From assembly GCA_014529385.2 (NCBI GenBank), contig CM043968.1:26609013-26673012 (forward strand): a stretch of DNA of 64,000 nucleotides, in the 5' to 3' direction. Position numbers and translations under genes: made by a program. Below are positions 1 through 12,426 of this stretch, piece by piece; position 1 is the first letter of the stretch, and the number at the start of each line of letters is the position of its first letter. A model generated the notes under the pieces. The model worked only from the letters and a program-made list of their open reading frames with translations, was not told the DNA's origin and did not search any database. This DNA comes from Adiantum capillus-veneris. Taxonomy: Eukaryota > Streptophyta > Polypodiopsida > Polypodiales > Pteridaceae.

Positions 1-239
1 AAGATCTCTTCAAATGGATGGACCATCACCCCTTCAAAGTCATTTAGACAACCTTTTGCCAAAGGAGAATAAGGATTGTTTTAGCATGCCAACAAGCCCT
101 TTTTTTCCCCGACACACGAGGCCCCACAGGGGGAGGTGCTTATCCCTTCCAAATATTAGCCATGTTACATGGTCGGGCAAGGGTCGTGTACCATCGGGCA
201 AGAACCACGCGTAGGCATCACTTTGGCCACCTAATTGAT

Positions 240-460
240 GCACTATGTGTTGGGAATGATGGAGAGAAATCGTAGCAACCAGCTTGGAACCTCCTCCTCG
301 GGTGACCCACCCCAGGAGGAGGATGCACTCGAGTGTCCAAGGGCAAGGGCCCTAGCAGGTGAGCACAAGGTGTCCCTCTAGAGTGTGACCCAACGGGGTA
401 TTTGAACCCACAATCCGTAGGTTGAGAAGCCAAAGCCTTATCGTTAGACCGACTCTCTAG
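240..460 (-). repeat. SINE-like, tRNA-derived segment
   Basis: On the minus strand a polymerase III A-box-like block (GGTCTAACGATAAGGC, 435-450) lies about 30 bp before a B-box-like block (GGGTTCAAATACC, 397-409). This is the spacing found in tRNAs and tRNA-derived SINE heads. The flanks do not pair as an acceptor stem and the T-arm is mismatched, so a functional tRNA is unlikely. The body would run toward lower coordinates. No second full copy or poly-A tail is clear, so this is a tentative call. Confidence 0.4.
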
Positions 461-1095
461 GGAGGCATGCCAACAAGATTTCTACCCAATGGTATCATAT
501 TTTGTTTCGTAATGCGACAGTACTCTACCATTTTACACGGATAATATTGTTGGCAAGGATTGAATACCTCCACAAAGATTTGGCATAAGCCATATAGTAA
601 GAAAAGCATGTGCAAACGAGGGAGAGAGGATAGTGCATTGTCATTTGTAGCTCCCTTTTGAATTTAACATTTGTCAAGGAATGAAAAGGAAGTTTATAGC
701 CTTGTGCATCTTAAACTTCAAGCCTCTTGCTACCTAGCCCTTCAAAAGAGAAGAGAAAAAGGTGGAGAGTGAGTGAGGTAAGATTCAAACCCTAGGGCAT
801 GTGCATGTATCCTAACTTTAGCCCTGGGGCATATGCATGCAACTCCATGCAGTTTTTGTAATGCTCTCTAAATGCGACAATCATAATTTTTAAGTCAGCT
901 TATATCTTTTTGATATGTGGAGAGGTTCTTCTTGAGCTAAAATATGATATTTTCACCTCAATTTAATGCATTTTTATCCCTTTAAAATATTTCCTATTGG
1001 CTTACTAATGTTCCTAAGGCTAAGCTTAGGCAATTACCATTCTCATTGGTTCAATGGCTTGTTCTAGGGCATGTATACGCAATTTGTCTTGTTAT

Positions 1096-1149
<54 letters not shown>

Positions 1150-1576
1150 ACCATGTCTAAGCCATCTATTAAAATGTGTTTTTGGTGGCTTTAAATGTTC
1201 CAAAAATCTCTAGCTTCTCCTAAGTCTAGCTTGACCATTCCTATTGTATTTTTAGTAATGAGGCATCATAAACAAACAAAAAAATCACTCTAGCCTACAT
1301 AGAGAAATTCATGTTTGAAGCCTCAACTTTCTTTTGGCTTTCTTAAATTATTTTTGGATGTTAGTAACTTTAAATAAGTTTGAAAAATTCAAACCCTTAC
1401 CAGAATACAAGTTTGGTATCATTATCCTGTCCTTTCATGATATCGTCCTTGACTTTAAGTAAAGGAAAATGGAGACTTGCGCTGAAAGATCCTCATTTGA
1501 GCAATATAATTGGTTCTTACAATGTAATATCCATCACCACAAGTGTGTTTTCATATCTCAATATATACACATCTCT
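461..1576. other. Anonymous DNA with an AG microsatellite
   Basis: No coding region or element end is recognised. An (AG)n microsatellite occupies 1097-1149 with one interruption. Confidence 0.6.
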
Positions 1577-1581
1577 TTAGT
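1577..1581. repeat. TSD TTAGT, left copy, of the minus-strand copia
   Basis: TTAGT lies directly before the left LTR and is repeated exactly at 7463-7467 after the right LTR. A 5-bp duplication is standard for copia integration. Confidence 0.93.
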
Positions 1582-1801
1582 TGTTGGAAATAGGGCTGCA
1601 TGAAAACACACACACCTTGGAGAAGATGAAGAAGCAATACACAACAAAGAGTGTATTGCTTAGTGCACAATGGAAAGATAAGTTAGCCCTAGAATGATGG
1701 GCGTAATGCATGGGGGAGAAAACCTCCTAGTAAGGAAAAATATGCCCCGGCTATCCTAAGTGTGTTCACACACATCACCACCACATATATATATGGTAAC
1801 A
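1582..1801 (-). repeat. 3' LTR of copia-A
   Basis: On the plus strand this segment runs from TGTTGGAAAT to ATGGTAACA. It matches 7235-7462 over its length apart from small indels. On the element strand it starts TGTTACC and ends CCAACA, the same ends as the LTRs at 41533 and 54368. Confidence 0.93.
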
Positions 1802-1815
1802 AATCCCCCGTGGGA
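1802..1815 (-). other. Polypurine tract of copia-A
   Basis: On the minus strand a purine-rich stretch (TCCCACGGGGGATT) abuts the 3' LTR, the position of the plus-strand primer site. The related element has AGGGGGGATT at the same place (54358-54367). Confidence 0.75.
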
Positions 1816-2438
1816 GTGATGCGGTGAACGAGAGCTGGGACATAGTGTATAGGGAAGTTCCATGCCCTAAGGACATGATCAATCCACAAAGGGGAGTAAG
1901 CCCAAAGCTTTACATACAACTTCAAACTTCTCACGAGGCAATTCCTCTGTGAAAAGATCTGCAAGGTTGTCCTGTGTCGACACATAAGCCAAGTTGATCT
2001 CTCTTGCTGAGAGTCTCTCTCTCTGACATAGTGATAATGCACATCAATGTGCTTTGTGCAAGCATGAAAAATTGGGTTTCTCGCACTGCCAATGCGCATT
2101 GACTTTTAGTGTAGGTAATATTGGTCGTGTCCTTCCCAACACCCAAATCAGCCATATGGCATATGAGCCATACACACTCAGCTATAGCTGTGAAGATTCC
2201 CCTATACTCGGCCTCACAATGGGAAGTGTTGCTTCTTGCTCAACCATGATATCCATGAACTATCGAGCATGAAACAAAAACCACTTATGGACACTCACTT
2301 GTCATAACAAATAGCCCAATCTCAATCCAAAAAAGAATGTAAGTTTGGTGGCAAGGATCCCCCCAATCTGAAAAAAAAGTAAACCCACTCTGTACCAATG
2401 GCCTTTTTGCAAGGAGGCGAATCACATAAAGTCCATGT

Positions 2439-3629
2439 AACATTTAACGGCCTAGTAACTTGTGTGTAGCGGAAAATAGCATGAAACATAGTGAGCATTT
2501 CATTAGAATAGATTCCTAATGAGAATAACAAGAGTGCTTGGGTGGAGAGAGCAACAAAAAGTATAACACCTAGTTAGATAGCATGAACAATACTTCAAAA
2601 GAGAGAGAAATTAAGCTATTGACAACAGTTGAGTACCGGATTTTCATGGAGCTGGTCCCCCCTCCAAAAGGCTTTGTATTATGGTTTCTCCCATCAAGAG
2701 AGACATTTTACAATACAATCCTTTGTGTTCCTCCAATACTAGCTAGTGCAATGAAGATGAAAACTTCAAGCACTAAGCAAAACACTTACTAAACACAACA
2801 TCAATTCCCTCACGGTCTCAAACCCAAGACCTCACACACCTTCAAAGATGGTGAGAGCTAGCAGGGTATGAGAGTAGATTGACAGGAAGAAGAAGTAGTC
2901 TTACGAGAAAGATGTACATCTCCTCACATAATCACTCATATTAGCATAGCTTAGCTTAGTAATTAGCATGGTAGAGGATATGAGCATGCATTGAAGCTTG
3001 GCTCTTGGTTGGATTTACATCACAAAGCCAAGAGTTGTTGGTGTAGGCCTCCCTTGTCACAAGCTTGGAGTAGGTGATAAGCTTTCCATTAAAGCTTGAG
3101 AAGAGAGAGAGAGTCTTTTTACTCAACACATAGACTAGTGTGAGTGTGTAATGCAATAATGCCTTGAAAAAATCAGTCCCCCCCTCTCTCTTGGTCGACC
3201 CCTCTTGCTATTTGCTCATGCAGACAGCCCATTGGACCTCTGCAGGCTTAGCCAATAGGATTTCAGGAGCATAAGTGATAGCCTTCTGACATGTGTCCCC
3301 CTTTTCCCTTTTGTGAGAGCTTTAGATAATTAATAAATGCAACTAAACTCTAATTGGACCCCTTTGCCTCCTGCCAATAGAAATCAGGCAAGCCATTGGG
3401 CTGTTGAATGCTCATTGGACACCTTGGGAGACTATCCAAAAGTCTTCTAGAGAGCTTAATTCTTGTTGGTTCTTTTATTAAGTGTTTTTAAATTGATTGA
3501 ACTAGATTTACTCTAGCCTAAATCTCATTGGCCCACCTCCATGGCCATCCAATAGGATTTGAGTACACCTTGTGGGGATCTGGCTAGGGAGCTGATATGT
3601 GTCCCTCATTCCCTTTGTGTAAAGGGAGC

Positions 3630-3668
<39 letters not shown>

Positions 3669-4043
3669 TTTCTCTCTCATCCCCTACTTGCAAGGCTTGC
3701 CCCCTCCTATGTAGGGATTATGAAGACTTTTTGGGGCACACACAAAGCATCCAATTTCCCTAGTGTTTGGCCTTTGGACACAACCTTTCAATTTTGGAAC
3801 CTTAGCATTTTGGAAGTCTTAATGGGCTAAACCTAGGGTCTTTTTAGCCCATTGTTGCACCTTGATCTTTTGCAGATGGCCCCCCCTTATGATCCCTATT
3901 TTCCCTCCTTTGAATCCCTATTGTGGCCGGTGTGCCAGCTTAACCAATATTCTAGCTTTTTCTCCCCTGGCACTTCCCCATATTAAATGATTAGTTTAAC
4001 ATGAGAAAATAATTTAGGAGAATTAGCTATTAGTTATTATGAC
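2439..4043. mobile_element. 1.6-kb insertion in copia-A flanked by a 9-bp repeat
   Basis: Copia sequence is interrupted between the conserved residues ENDTWT and TLCDSPP. AGTCCATGT occurs at both junctions (2430-2438 and 4044-4052), so this is an insertion with a 9-bp target duplication, the length made by Mutator-like elements. I see no convincing terminal inverted repeat and no transposase. It could be a non-TIR MULE derivative or filler DNA from break repair. It contains a (TG)n microsatellite at 3631-3665. Confidence 0.6.
3631..3665. repeat. (TG)n microsatellite
   Basis: About 17 uninterrupted TG units lie inside the 1.6-kb insertion. Confidence 0.97.
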
Positions 4044-7000
4044 AGTCCATGTGTCATTTTCTATAAGTGCATCATATTTTGATTGCATGTCAACCATCCA
4101 TTGTTTTGAATTATGTGCTTCATCAAAAGAAAGAGGTTCCTCCTGTTAGAAATAGCCAAAACGTAACAATCTGACGCATAAGATGCATGGATAGAACTAG
4201 AATGAGTATGACTAGACACAGTGCATCCAATTTACTGTCACCCAAAGTATGCACCAGTCATTTTGGCATACCTCTAGCCTACCCATTCGTAGCCCTTTCC
4301 ACATCAAGTACATCATGTATATCTGCATCAATAATAGGCCAATTTGTAGCATTTTCAAAAAGCCCCATAGGTTGTACATTTTCCTCATTGGAATTTACAT
4401 TCAAGTTTCTACCATTAAAAAGAGGCAACAATGTGTCATGAATGTCCTGTGAGCTTACATTATTGTCTCTTGTACATGATAACGAACACTGAACAGAATC
4501 TTCCACAAACACAACATCATGTGAAACCAAGATACGTTTTGTTTGCGGATGGTATACCCTGTACCCTTTTTTTTTAATACTCTAACCAACAAAAATGCAT
4601 TTAACAACCTTATCCTCCAATTTTCAGCGCTGCATTTGTGGCACCAAAGCATAAGCTAAACAACCAAAAATGTGCATGTGATCAATAGATAACCTCTATC
4701 ATGCCATGCTTCATAAGGAGTCATAGACTGCAAAGCTTTTGTAGGACACTTGTTAAGTACATAAGTAGCACACACAATAGCCTCAAGCCAAAATGAATGT
4801 GGCAAAGCTTGACTCTTGACCATACATCATGCCATTTCCATAAGCGACCTATTTTTCCTTTTAGCAAAACCATTTTGTTGAGGTATGTATGGCACTGTAT
4901 ATTGGTGTTTTATCCCACGACTAGCGAGAAATGCATTAAACTCATGAGACATATACTCCCCCCCTCAATTTGAACAAAGGGTGATCATAATATATTTAGA
5001 GACATAAAAAAGTCATAGCCAAAAATTACTTGAAGCTCGTGAACACTTTGGACCTAGATTTAAGCGCATACACCCATGTATGCTTGGAGTAATCATCAAT
5101 GAAAGTCATTAAGTACAAGTAATTGCCTAAGGGTGGAGTTTGCATAGGCATACAAACATCACTATGCATAAGTTGCAACCTTCATGTAGCCCTTAATGAA
5201 CCATCCTTTGGAAACTTTGAATGCTGCATCTTACCCAAAATACGACCTTCACAAACATGCTTCAAAGGTGCCTCAAGAGGCCGCAAAGAAGAAATCATAT
5301 CAAATTTTGGCAAAAGCAACAAACTCGCAAAATTCAAATGCCCAAAACGTGCATGCCAAAAAATTTCATATGAAACAACCTTCTAATCCATGACTGCATT
5401 TGCAAAATTCTACCCACACTTCCTATATAAAGTGAGCTTATACATCCCACGACATAAAATGCCATATGCAAAAATTTCATCACCAAAATTGAGATAATGA
5501 ATTGTACATCTATCATCCACAAATATGACAACAAGGCCAAGTCTAGCACTTCAACAAGGCCAAGTCTAGCAAGTGCAGATGCATACAAAAGGTTCTTTTT
5601 GATCCCAGGTACAACAAGTGCATCAACAAGTGTGAAAAAATTCCACTTGTAGCAGTTAGAAAATCTTTCCAACTCCCTTGAATGGATAAGAGGCATTATT
5701 GGTACAAGTGATCGTATTCCCATAAGGGACAGATTCGAGAGACATAAGCAATTCATGATGTGAAGTAATGTGCTTTGTAGCACCACTATCAAAGTACCAC
5801 ACGTGAATCTACAACAATTGACATACATGCATCATGGACAAAAGGATCATAACTGCACTTTGCACTAAATGCCCACTCTGCATCTATATCATCATCACAA
5901 TCTTCTTTCATAGAAGATTCTAAAATAGCTCCACTTGTAGTGGAACCAGCCTCTCTCTTATTGTCCTCTTTTTCCTTCAACTTAGGACACTGCTTTATCA
6001 AGTGATCATTAGCCTTGCAATAATGGCAACCCATCTTCTTTTTGCCTTTTTCACCAGAGTTCCCATACAAGGTGTTTTTAGTAGAAGCATTAGGAACATG
6101 TGATTTTCCACTTGCTGAAGGACCGTGAGAAGTGGCTACATTGTTGTTACCACCTTTTCTTTGAGTAGCAACAAAAGTCTGTTCAACTACACACTATTTA
6201 ACCATGTTCTTTCTTGAAAATGACTCTTGCAACATCAATGTGCATAATGAATCAAACTTGATAACATTAGGATTTCCTTGGGTCATAAGTCTCCAACAAG
6301 TACTAAAAGAATTATGGTAAGAATTTGGCAATGCATCAAGAACGGTCTGCACAAGTGAACTGTCAGAAATGACTTTGCCTGTAGAAATGAGTTGCTCATT
6401 AATACCCTTGACACTAGGAAGAAAAGTGTCTGTCATCTTCCTCATGCATAATCTTTGACTCCAACTCTTTATGCAACAATGCAATTTTAGCCTCATTGCG
6501 ACTTGCATAAAGGCCAACCAAAATACCCCAAGCCTGTTTTGCTGATTTAGCTAGGTGAATATGAAGAGTAATAGTGCGCTTCACAGATAATTCAATCAAT
6601 GCACAAGCCTGCGCATCTTTAACATCCCAATGAGATTGCTCAGCTGTAGGCAAGACAACTCTAGTAGCAACAGTCATGCCACCAAAACCTGCAACATCCT
6701 CTCAATAGAGCATGTATCCACAGAAGGAGAACTTGCATCAATGCCTTGCACAACATTCCAAATGCTCTTTTGACATAAGAACATGTTGCAATCCCACATT
6801 GGGTAACTATCCCCATCGAGTTTATCCTCAGCAGCGAACATCTTGAAAATATTTGGGTTGTTATCAACCATGATGTGTGATTGCACTTGATGTGAAAACT
6901 GCCCAAAAAGAGGTAAAGTGAAGTAGGACCAACACATGCTACATGCACAACCCAAAGAAGACTATAAGGGACATGTTTTGCAAAAAATTGCCTTGACAAA

Positions 7001-7217
7001 AAAATTTGCACAAAAGGATGAAATTGATTGGGCAATACTGCATGTAGTGGAAACGGAGGCCGAGGCAAACCCAAATGAAAATTTTGAGTAGACCACGTTC
7101 TTAGAGCTATCCCAAAGGCTTTTTCAACCTACTGATGCTCACCAAAGCTCACCCAAATCAAAGAAAGTGAGCAGGCATCTGCTAGCGACGTTGGCGACTA
7201 TGCTCAGGAGGATGCAA

Positions 7218-7233
7218 CCTACTCTGATGTCAA
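7218..7233 (-). other. Degraded primer-binding site of copia-A
   Basis: On the minus strand the sequence next to the 5' LTR reads TGACATCAGAGTAGGT. This is a decayed form of the initiator-methionine tRNA primer site that is intact in the sister copy (TGGTATCAGAGCAGGT at 41762). Confidence 0.75.
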
Positions 7234-7234
7234 T

Positions 7235-7462
7235 TGTTGGAAATAGGGTTGCAGGGAAACACACACAGCTTGGAGAATATGAAGAAGCTCAAGGCACACA
7301 ACAACAAGTGTATTGCTTAGTGCACAATGGAAAGATACGTAGCCCTAGAATGATGGGCGTATGTACAATGCATGGGTGAGAAAACCTCCTAGTGAGGGAG
7401 AAAATGCTCCGGTGGTCCTAAGTGTGTTCAACACACATCATTACCACATATACATGGTAACA
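7235..7462 (-). repeat. 5' LTR of copia-A
   Basis: This segment is homologous to 1582-1801 and carries the same TG...CA ends. The exact TSD TTAGT follows at 7463-7467. Confidence 0.93.
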
Positions 7463-7467
7463 TTAGT

Positions 7468-8789
7468 AAATGGCTAGCGTACTCAGTGCTTGAGGGACAT
7501 AGTCCACCCAAGCATGTCTTCTTGTATGCAAGCTTTAATAACATGAAATTTATCAACGACATAGCTAGAAATGTTAGGTCATTATTTCTTCATGATTATA
7601 TCGGCATCTTGAAGTTGGTTTCTTATTTTATGAAAATTATTACTCCTTTGCAGAGCATTTATTTGCATTATTTGTGTTCATTGGTATCATTACAAGTGCT
7701 TAAAATGGGAATATTCATTATCATAATAGCTCATGGTTCTTAGGAACGATAGATTTTACTATATGTGAGCAATGGAATAGGTAGCTAGCTCCATTGGACG
7801 AGAGGCTTTGATTTCCATAAGACTTCCTAGTTGGTTAACAGTAGTTTGTACTTGACACTAAAATACCCAAGATCACTGGCATTTCAATTTTGGTTTTGTG
7901 AGAGTTCTTTTGATATAGTTTGTGGTGCTGATTTTATATATTGAGCACTATTGGGAGACATAGCTATGGAGGTGCCCTAGTTTTTGTTTTTCATGCTGTA
8001 TTTTGGTACTCGCCAACGAGAAATTGCTTCAAGCTACCTTCAATTTTCAAGTTTTGAAAGACGAGGCGGTTAGTTTTTGGTGTTGATTTCATATATTGTT
8101 GATTTCATATATTGTTGATTTCATATATTGTTGATTTCATATATTGTTGATTTCATATATAGTTTGTGGTGTTGATTTCATATATTGGGAGACATAGCTG
8201 TGGAGGTGCGTTAGTTTTTGTTTTTCAAGCTGTATTTTGGTACTCGCCATCGAGAAATTGCTTCAAGTTACCTTCAATTGTACAAGGTCTCTACCCTTAC
8301 ATGCTTGCGATATAACCCATCAAAACCACTTTATAATCCAATCTCAAATCATATAATATATAAAAATTCTCATCACATGGATGATCACCCCACCTTACTC
8401 TGGGTGATACACAACCATCCTAGAAACCATTTTAGCACATATCATGGCTACAAAAAATTTGACAACACAACCATACCCAGAAAAAATTAATATAAGGGCC
8501 ACATCGGCTATCACAACCAAAAATTATACGCATAACCATAAGGGAACTTCATCTCTTGACCATAAACCATATTTTTTATCTGAACCAGCTCTGTTACTTA
8601 GAGCTTTGATTGTACTTGTTACAAAAATTTGAGCCAACACACATAGCCCTTAAAGATCAAATTTTCATGCATACAAAAAGAGTCCTACCTGCACAACTAA
8701 ACATAATCTCAAATCACCAAATTAAGAGTATTTAACCATATATAAGTGATGCACCACACATCACTCCCCTTACACATAGAGCTACTAAA
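7468..8789. repeat. Anonymous DNA with local duplications
   Basis: No gene is recognised. A segment at about 7915-8050 recurs at about 8158-8280 in direct orientation (shared blocks include GGTACTCGCCA and GAAATTGCTTCAAG). Between the copies lies a perfect tandem array of five 16-bp units at 8081-8160 (unit TGTTGATTTCATATAT), which grew out of the duplicated sequence. Confidence 0.85.
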
Positions 8790-8905
8790 TCAATGGTGCA
8801 TACTTTTCATGACAATAAATTGGATGCACCTTGTCTAGTAGTACTCGCTCGGTTCTCACCATGCATCTTATGCATCAGATTGCTATGCTTTGCATGTTTT
8901 GACCG
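8790..8905 (+). pseudogene. Short copia pol fragment
   Basis: About 115 bp match the segment between integrase and RT of the copia family in this window (compare 44755-44868). Both carry a version of GACARTMAATTGGATGCACC and the block CATGCATCTTATGCATCA. No other copia sequence adjoins it, so it is an isolated scrap. Confidence 0.75.
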
Positions 8906-9156
8906 AGTCAGGTCTTTGAGCGAGCTCAAGAGAGTGACCTTCTTTTTTTGGTTTCCCTCCCTACCTCCCCTTTCTCCTCCTTCCTCCTCTCGCTACCCAT
9001 GTGCTTCCTCCTCTTTCCTTGCTCCTCCTCCTCCAACATCCTCTATCTCCTGCATCGCCTTCCTCTATATCCTCTTCTAGCTGCCCTTCCATCCTTCATC
9101 TTGTCCTCCAGCCGTCGTCCCTTCCTCGAGGTTCTCCTCTTCTCCCACTCCCTTCT

Positions 9157-9159
<3 letters not shown>

Positions 9160-9252
<93 letters not shown>
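9160..9252. repeat. (CT)n microsatellite
   Basis: About 46 CT units without interruption. Confidence 0.98.
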
Positions 9253-9254
<2 letters not shown>

Positions 9255-9255
9255 G

Positions 9256-9640
9256 TAGTAATTGAACACTTCTTCAACTCTCAAAACCTGTTCAAAGAGA
9301 GACACGTGTGAATGGGGATCACCAGAGCCATCGTATTTCTTTCCCATACACTTTGCTACGTAGAAATGTCTTAATTACCTCAGTCTACGACGTATCTTAC
9401 CATTCCTGGTATTTCAAGCGTTCATATATCACGTCTCGAACTCTAGGAGGAACTTGTGATATCCCCTTCCTAAGACTCCCCTTTAGATATTTTTTAGGAT
9501 ATCTTTCAAGAACTCCCATTACTTGTGGTGGCATCATTAACCTTGTAAGGACCGTATAAACATCTCTAATTGGCACAATCTCTGGAATTACACTTCCATG
9601 CAATGTTGCTCTAGAAGCATGAGATATGTTGTACAATGTG
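9256..9640 (-). pseudogene. Probable gypsy gag fragment
   Basis: Minus-strand translation gives [18 protein letters not shown] (about 9340-9280). This resembles the start of the plant Ty3/gypsy gag domain, which typically has YDG..DP..H...F. An adjoining 79-codon open stretch (9636-9397) may be the preceding part but is not recognisable by itself. Frameshifts separate the two. The call rests mainly on the short motif. Confidence 0.5.
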
Positions 9641-9649
9641 AATCTATTG

Positions 9650-12425
9650 GGTTTTCATCTATCTATCCTACAAGTCTAGCTACAATTTGGAGGTCAAAAA
9701 CTCAAAATTGGCAAATCTATGCGTTTTTAGCAGACTTGTATGGACCTTTTTACCTTTGATTTTGAGTTTTAAGCATCCAAATAACTTGAAATAAAGCATG
9801 CAAACTCAAATCCCTATGTGTAGACAACTTATGCAAGCAGTTTACAAAAAGATATCTTGGATCCACTCAAAGACAAGCTTCTCTTCTCTCAAAAATTGTG
9901 TATTTTTCTCTTTTCGGCCTAATTTCAAAGTTTTTGCAATCCAAACAGTTTGATATCTTGCATAAGTGTTTTCAATGATATGGATATACACAATCCAATA
10001 TCACTTTGTCAAAAAAATTTGTTTGGGCACTTTCCTTGAATGATGTGCCAATGAATTTTGTTGTTCATCGTGAGGTGGAGTGTTGCATTGCACTATGAAA
10101 TCTAGACACAAGAATCAAATCACTGCTTGAAACTGACATAGCTTAACAAAGATACACTTTGTTGATCGACATTTTCTCACCACCAACAAAAAGAGTAGGC
10201 TCTTTGCTTGTAACAGTCTCCACCATAGTAGACACTACCATTGACGTCTTCTTTCTTGTGTCATTCACTTCCCCTATAACCACCCGCTACATTATACCCC
10301 ATGATTATGGACATCATTCACCACAATCATTATTTTGCACTTATGAGGCAGGCCGACAATGGTTGATATTTCTTGGGAGTGTTTTGCATTCTGCAATAAA
10401 TCTATTACTATGAAAACTTGGGGGTGAATAAGAACAAGTGCTACATTATTTCCAGACTCTGTGCACTCTTTTTGTGCTTGCTCATGTGCCTCATCATGTG
10501 GAGGGGGAGTGTTCAGCATTTTGCAATGAATCTACTATTGTGAACACTTCATCGTGTGGAGGGGGAATGTCTGGATTTGAGGTAGTATGAGATGCTTCTA
10601 GTGCTTCTTCAACCTCAGGGACATGACTAAGAGTTTTAGTTGCCAAGGGTCCCTGTTTTGTTGGGAAGGGATTGTGGAAGATGTGGATGGTTGGGGTTCC
10701 TGGTATGCCTCTTGATGTTTAGTAGAACTATAAGGATTTTATTTGACAAGGATCTTTGAGTCAATAAGTTCTCTCCCATTGATTGTGTATCTGCCTCTCA
10801 ACCTAGTTTAGAACTGGATGTACTTGGCCTTTTGGGAGGCAGGTTACCTTCGACCGTTACTTGGTCTTTGTCGTTTTTCGTACTTCTCACCTATGTAGAA
10901 TATATAAATAACATGAGTTCTATTAGTACAACATTTTCTCAATGAGGCAACAAGAAGGGTAGGTAAATATTTGCGTGGTTTGGGTAGATTGTGGGGCTCT
11001 TGTAGGTTCTAGAGTGGGAAATGGTGGTACATCACTTTTTTCTTCATCTTTTAGGAGCTCTAATGGACATTCACCATCATTGTATCTTGGGCTTCACTAT
11101 TCATCATCCTCCTCTTCTTCCATATGTGTGTGGACCTCAACACCTTTTCCTTTTAAGGAACATAGGTTCTTATCTTGGAAAACTTTATTGTGATTAGTGT
11201 GATGGTTTTAAATTGACATGAATTGGTAATAATCCAACCCTACTTGCCTTTTGTGTTCTTTTACCTCTTGTTGATGCCTTATCACTCTTTTGGCCTCCAC
11301 CTCCCTGAATTGCTCTCTTAGGGGGAAAGTTTGCCTTTTGGAAAGTCAGCTTTACATTTGACCAATCTTTTGTCACGAGGATTCTATCTATCCAACCCAA
11401 TCCCCATGCCCATTTACAAAAATATGGATCAACTACACAATTGCTCTAACATACGATCATTGATGATAGCATTAAATACGTGTAAAATTTCTGTTTGGTA
11501 GCCATGTTAGTATCCTCCTTATGTTTCGAATTGTTTTCTTTGAGATCGCCTTTCAATTGATCACACCCCACCTCATTCAATTTTCCATGGTACCTTGATT
11601 GCTCACAAGGGTGTCATTCTCAAAGAAACAACATGATTTCTTTAGCAATGTATATTGTGTCACAGCCTCTTTGATGAGTTGATTCCATCAGGCCTCTAGT
11701 CACAACCATGTATGGAACACAGAGTGGTCATCTACATTAGCACACAGCCATGTTTCAAAATAATACTCTTTTCCTGGCAACACTATATCACATGAGCTTA
11801 CGTAGTACAGATTTATGCTTGGATATAGTGCCATTGTGTCATCGCTATCCAAGGCCCTTAGCACGTTGCTATGATGTTGGTTTGGTAGCTTGACACATGC
11901 AAGACTATATATTTGATTATTTGTCAGCTATTTTGTTTTAGTGCTCTAGTTTATGTTTATAATCAAACTAGAAACACATGTTCAAAAAATTTTATCAGAA
12001 CATGAACCTAATGCCTTTTGGACCATGCCCATTGCGCTAACCATGCATAGCATGTTTATGAAGGAGGTTTTCACATAACCTTTTTTCATTAACCCTGGCC
12101 GAAAATATCATATACCATAAGAAAAATATGAAGCGGTAATTATACTATAGTCCTCTTGTTCAACATAGGTATGCTTATTGATTCAAGTGTGCCACCTTAG
12201 TGAGAACCTCTCCCTCATTCTCCTTAGTGACCTCAACCATGTTGGCCTCCACAGAACAATGGTACTTAGGGTCACTTCATCGTTCTCCTTAGTGACCTCT
12301 TTGTGAACTGGCATGTAAATCACCTAACATCATTTCACACATTTCTTTTTCATTTAACCTAAAGTGAGTAACAAGAGTAAAACAACATGGTGTACCAATA
12401 TCAATTTCCACATTCCATGCCCTAC
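9650..12425. other. Anonymous AT-rich DNA
   Basis: I see no gene, element end or strong repeat here. Short open stretches exist on both strands but none reads like a known domain. Decayed transposon sequence is likely because the flanks are retroelement remnants. Confidence 0.5.
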
Positions 12426-12426
12426 A

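Larger units (their letters stand above)
1879..6871 (-). pseudogene. copia-A gag-pol pseudogene
   Basis: The start ATG is at 6869-6871 (MVDNNPNIFKMFAAED), matching the gag start of the sister copy. The stop is at 1879-1881 after a conserved GLLPFVD end. Along the minus strand I see gag (about 6870-6200), a CX2CX4HX4C zinc knuckle (CHYCKANDHLIKQC, near 6040), a protease with an intact FDSGATKH active site reached after a one-base frameshift (near 5785), the gag-pre-integrase HHCC region (near 5350-5250), integrase (about 5240-4560), and RNase H (about 2340-1900). The RT domain is gone: the reading passes from its first residues (KKAIGTEWVY) straight to GGSLPP at the RNase H border. The second integrase aspartate reads AAT followed by TGA. 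The product would be nonfunctional. Confidence 0.9.
1582..7462 (-). mobile_element. Ty1/copia LTR retrotransposon, complete but dead (copia-A)
   Basis: The element is bounded by two LTRs (1582-1801 and 7235-7462) and a perfect 5-bp TSD. Read on the minus strand it has the copia order: gag with CCHC knuckle, protease, integrase, remnant RT, RNase H. It belongs to the same family as the plus-strand element at 41533-54595, with high nucleotide similarity in LTRs, leader, gag and integrase. It is 5.9 kb long despite lacking the RT core, because 1.6 kb of foreign DNA sits at 2439-4043. Stops and frameshifts are scattered through pol. Confidence 0.95.

Noticed and set aside
385-460. Functional tRNA gene on the minus strand
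   Set aside because: A and B boxes are present, but the acceptor and T stems do not pair, so a SINE head or tRNA relic is more likely.
2439-4043. Autonomous Mutator element
   Set aside because: The 9-bp duplication fits, but there are no inverted ends and no transposase frame.
8081-8160. CRISPR-like array
   Set aside because: The units are contiguous without spacers and this is a plant genome; it is a simple tandem repeat.
8948-9347. Open frames of serine/leucine or arginine/glutamate dipeptides
   Set aside because: They are translations of the (CT)n/(GA)n run and carry no protein signal. The same applies at 16593-17305, 23453-24159, 26972-27367, 33248-33592, 38778-39339 and 53662-54108.
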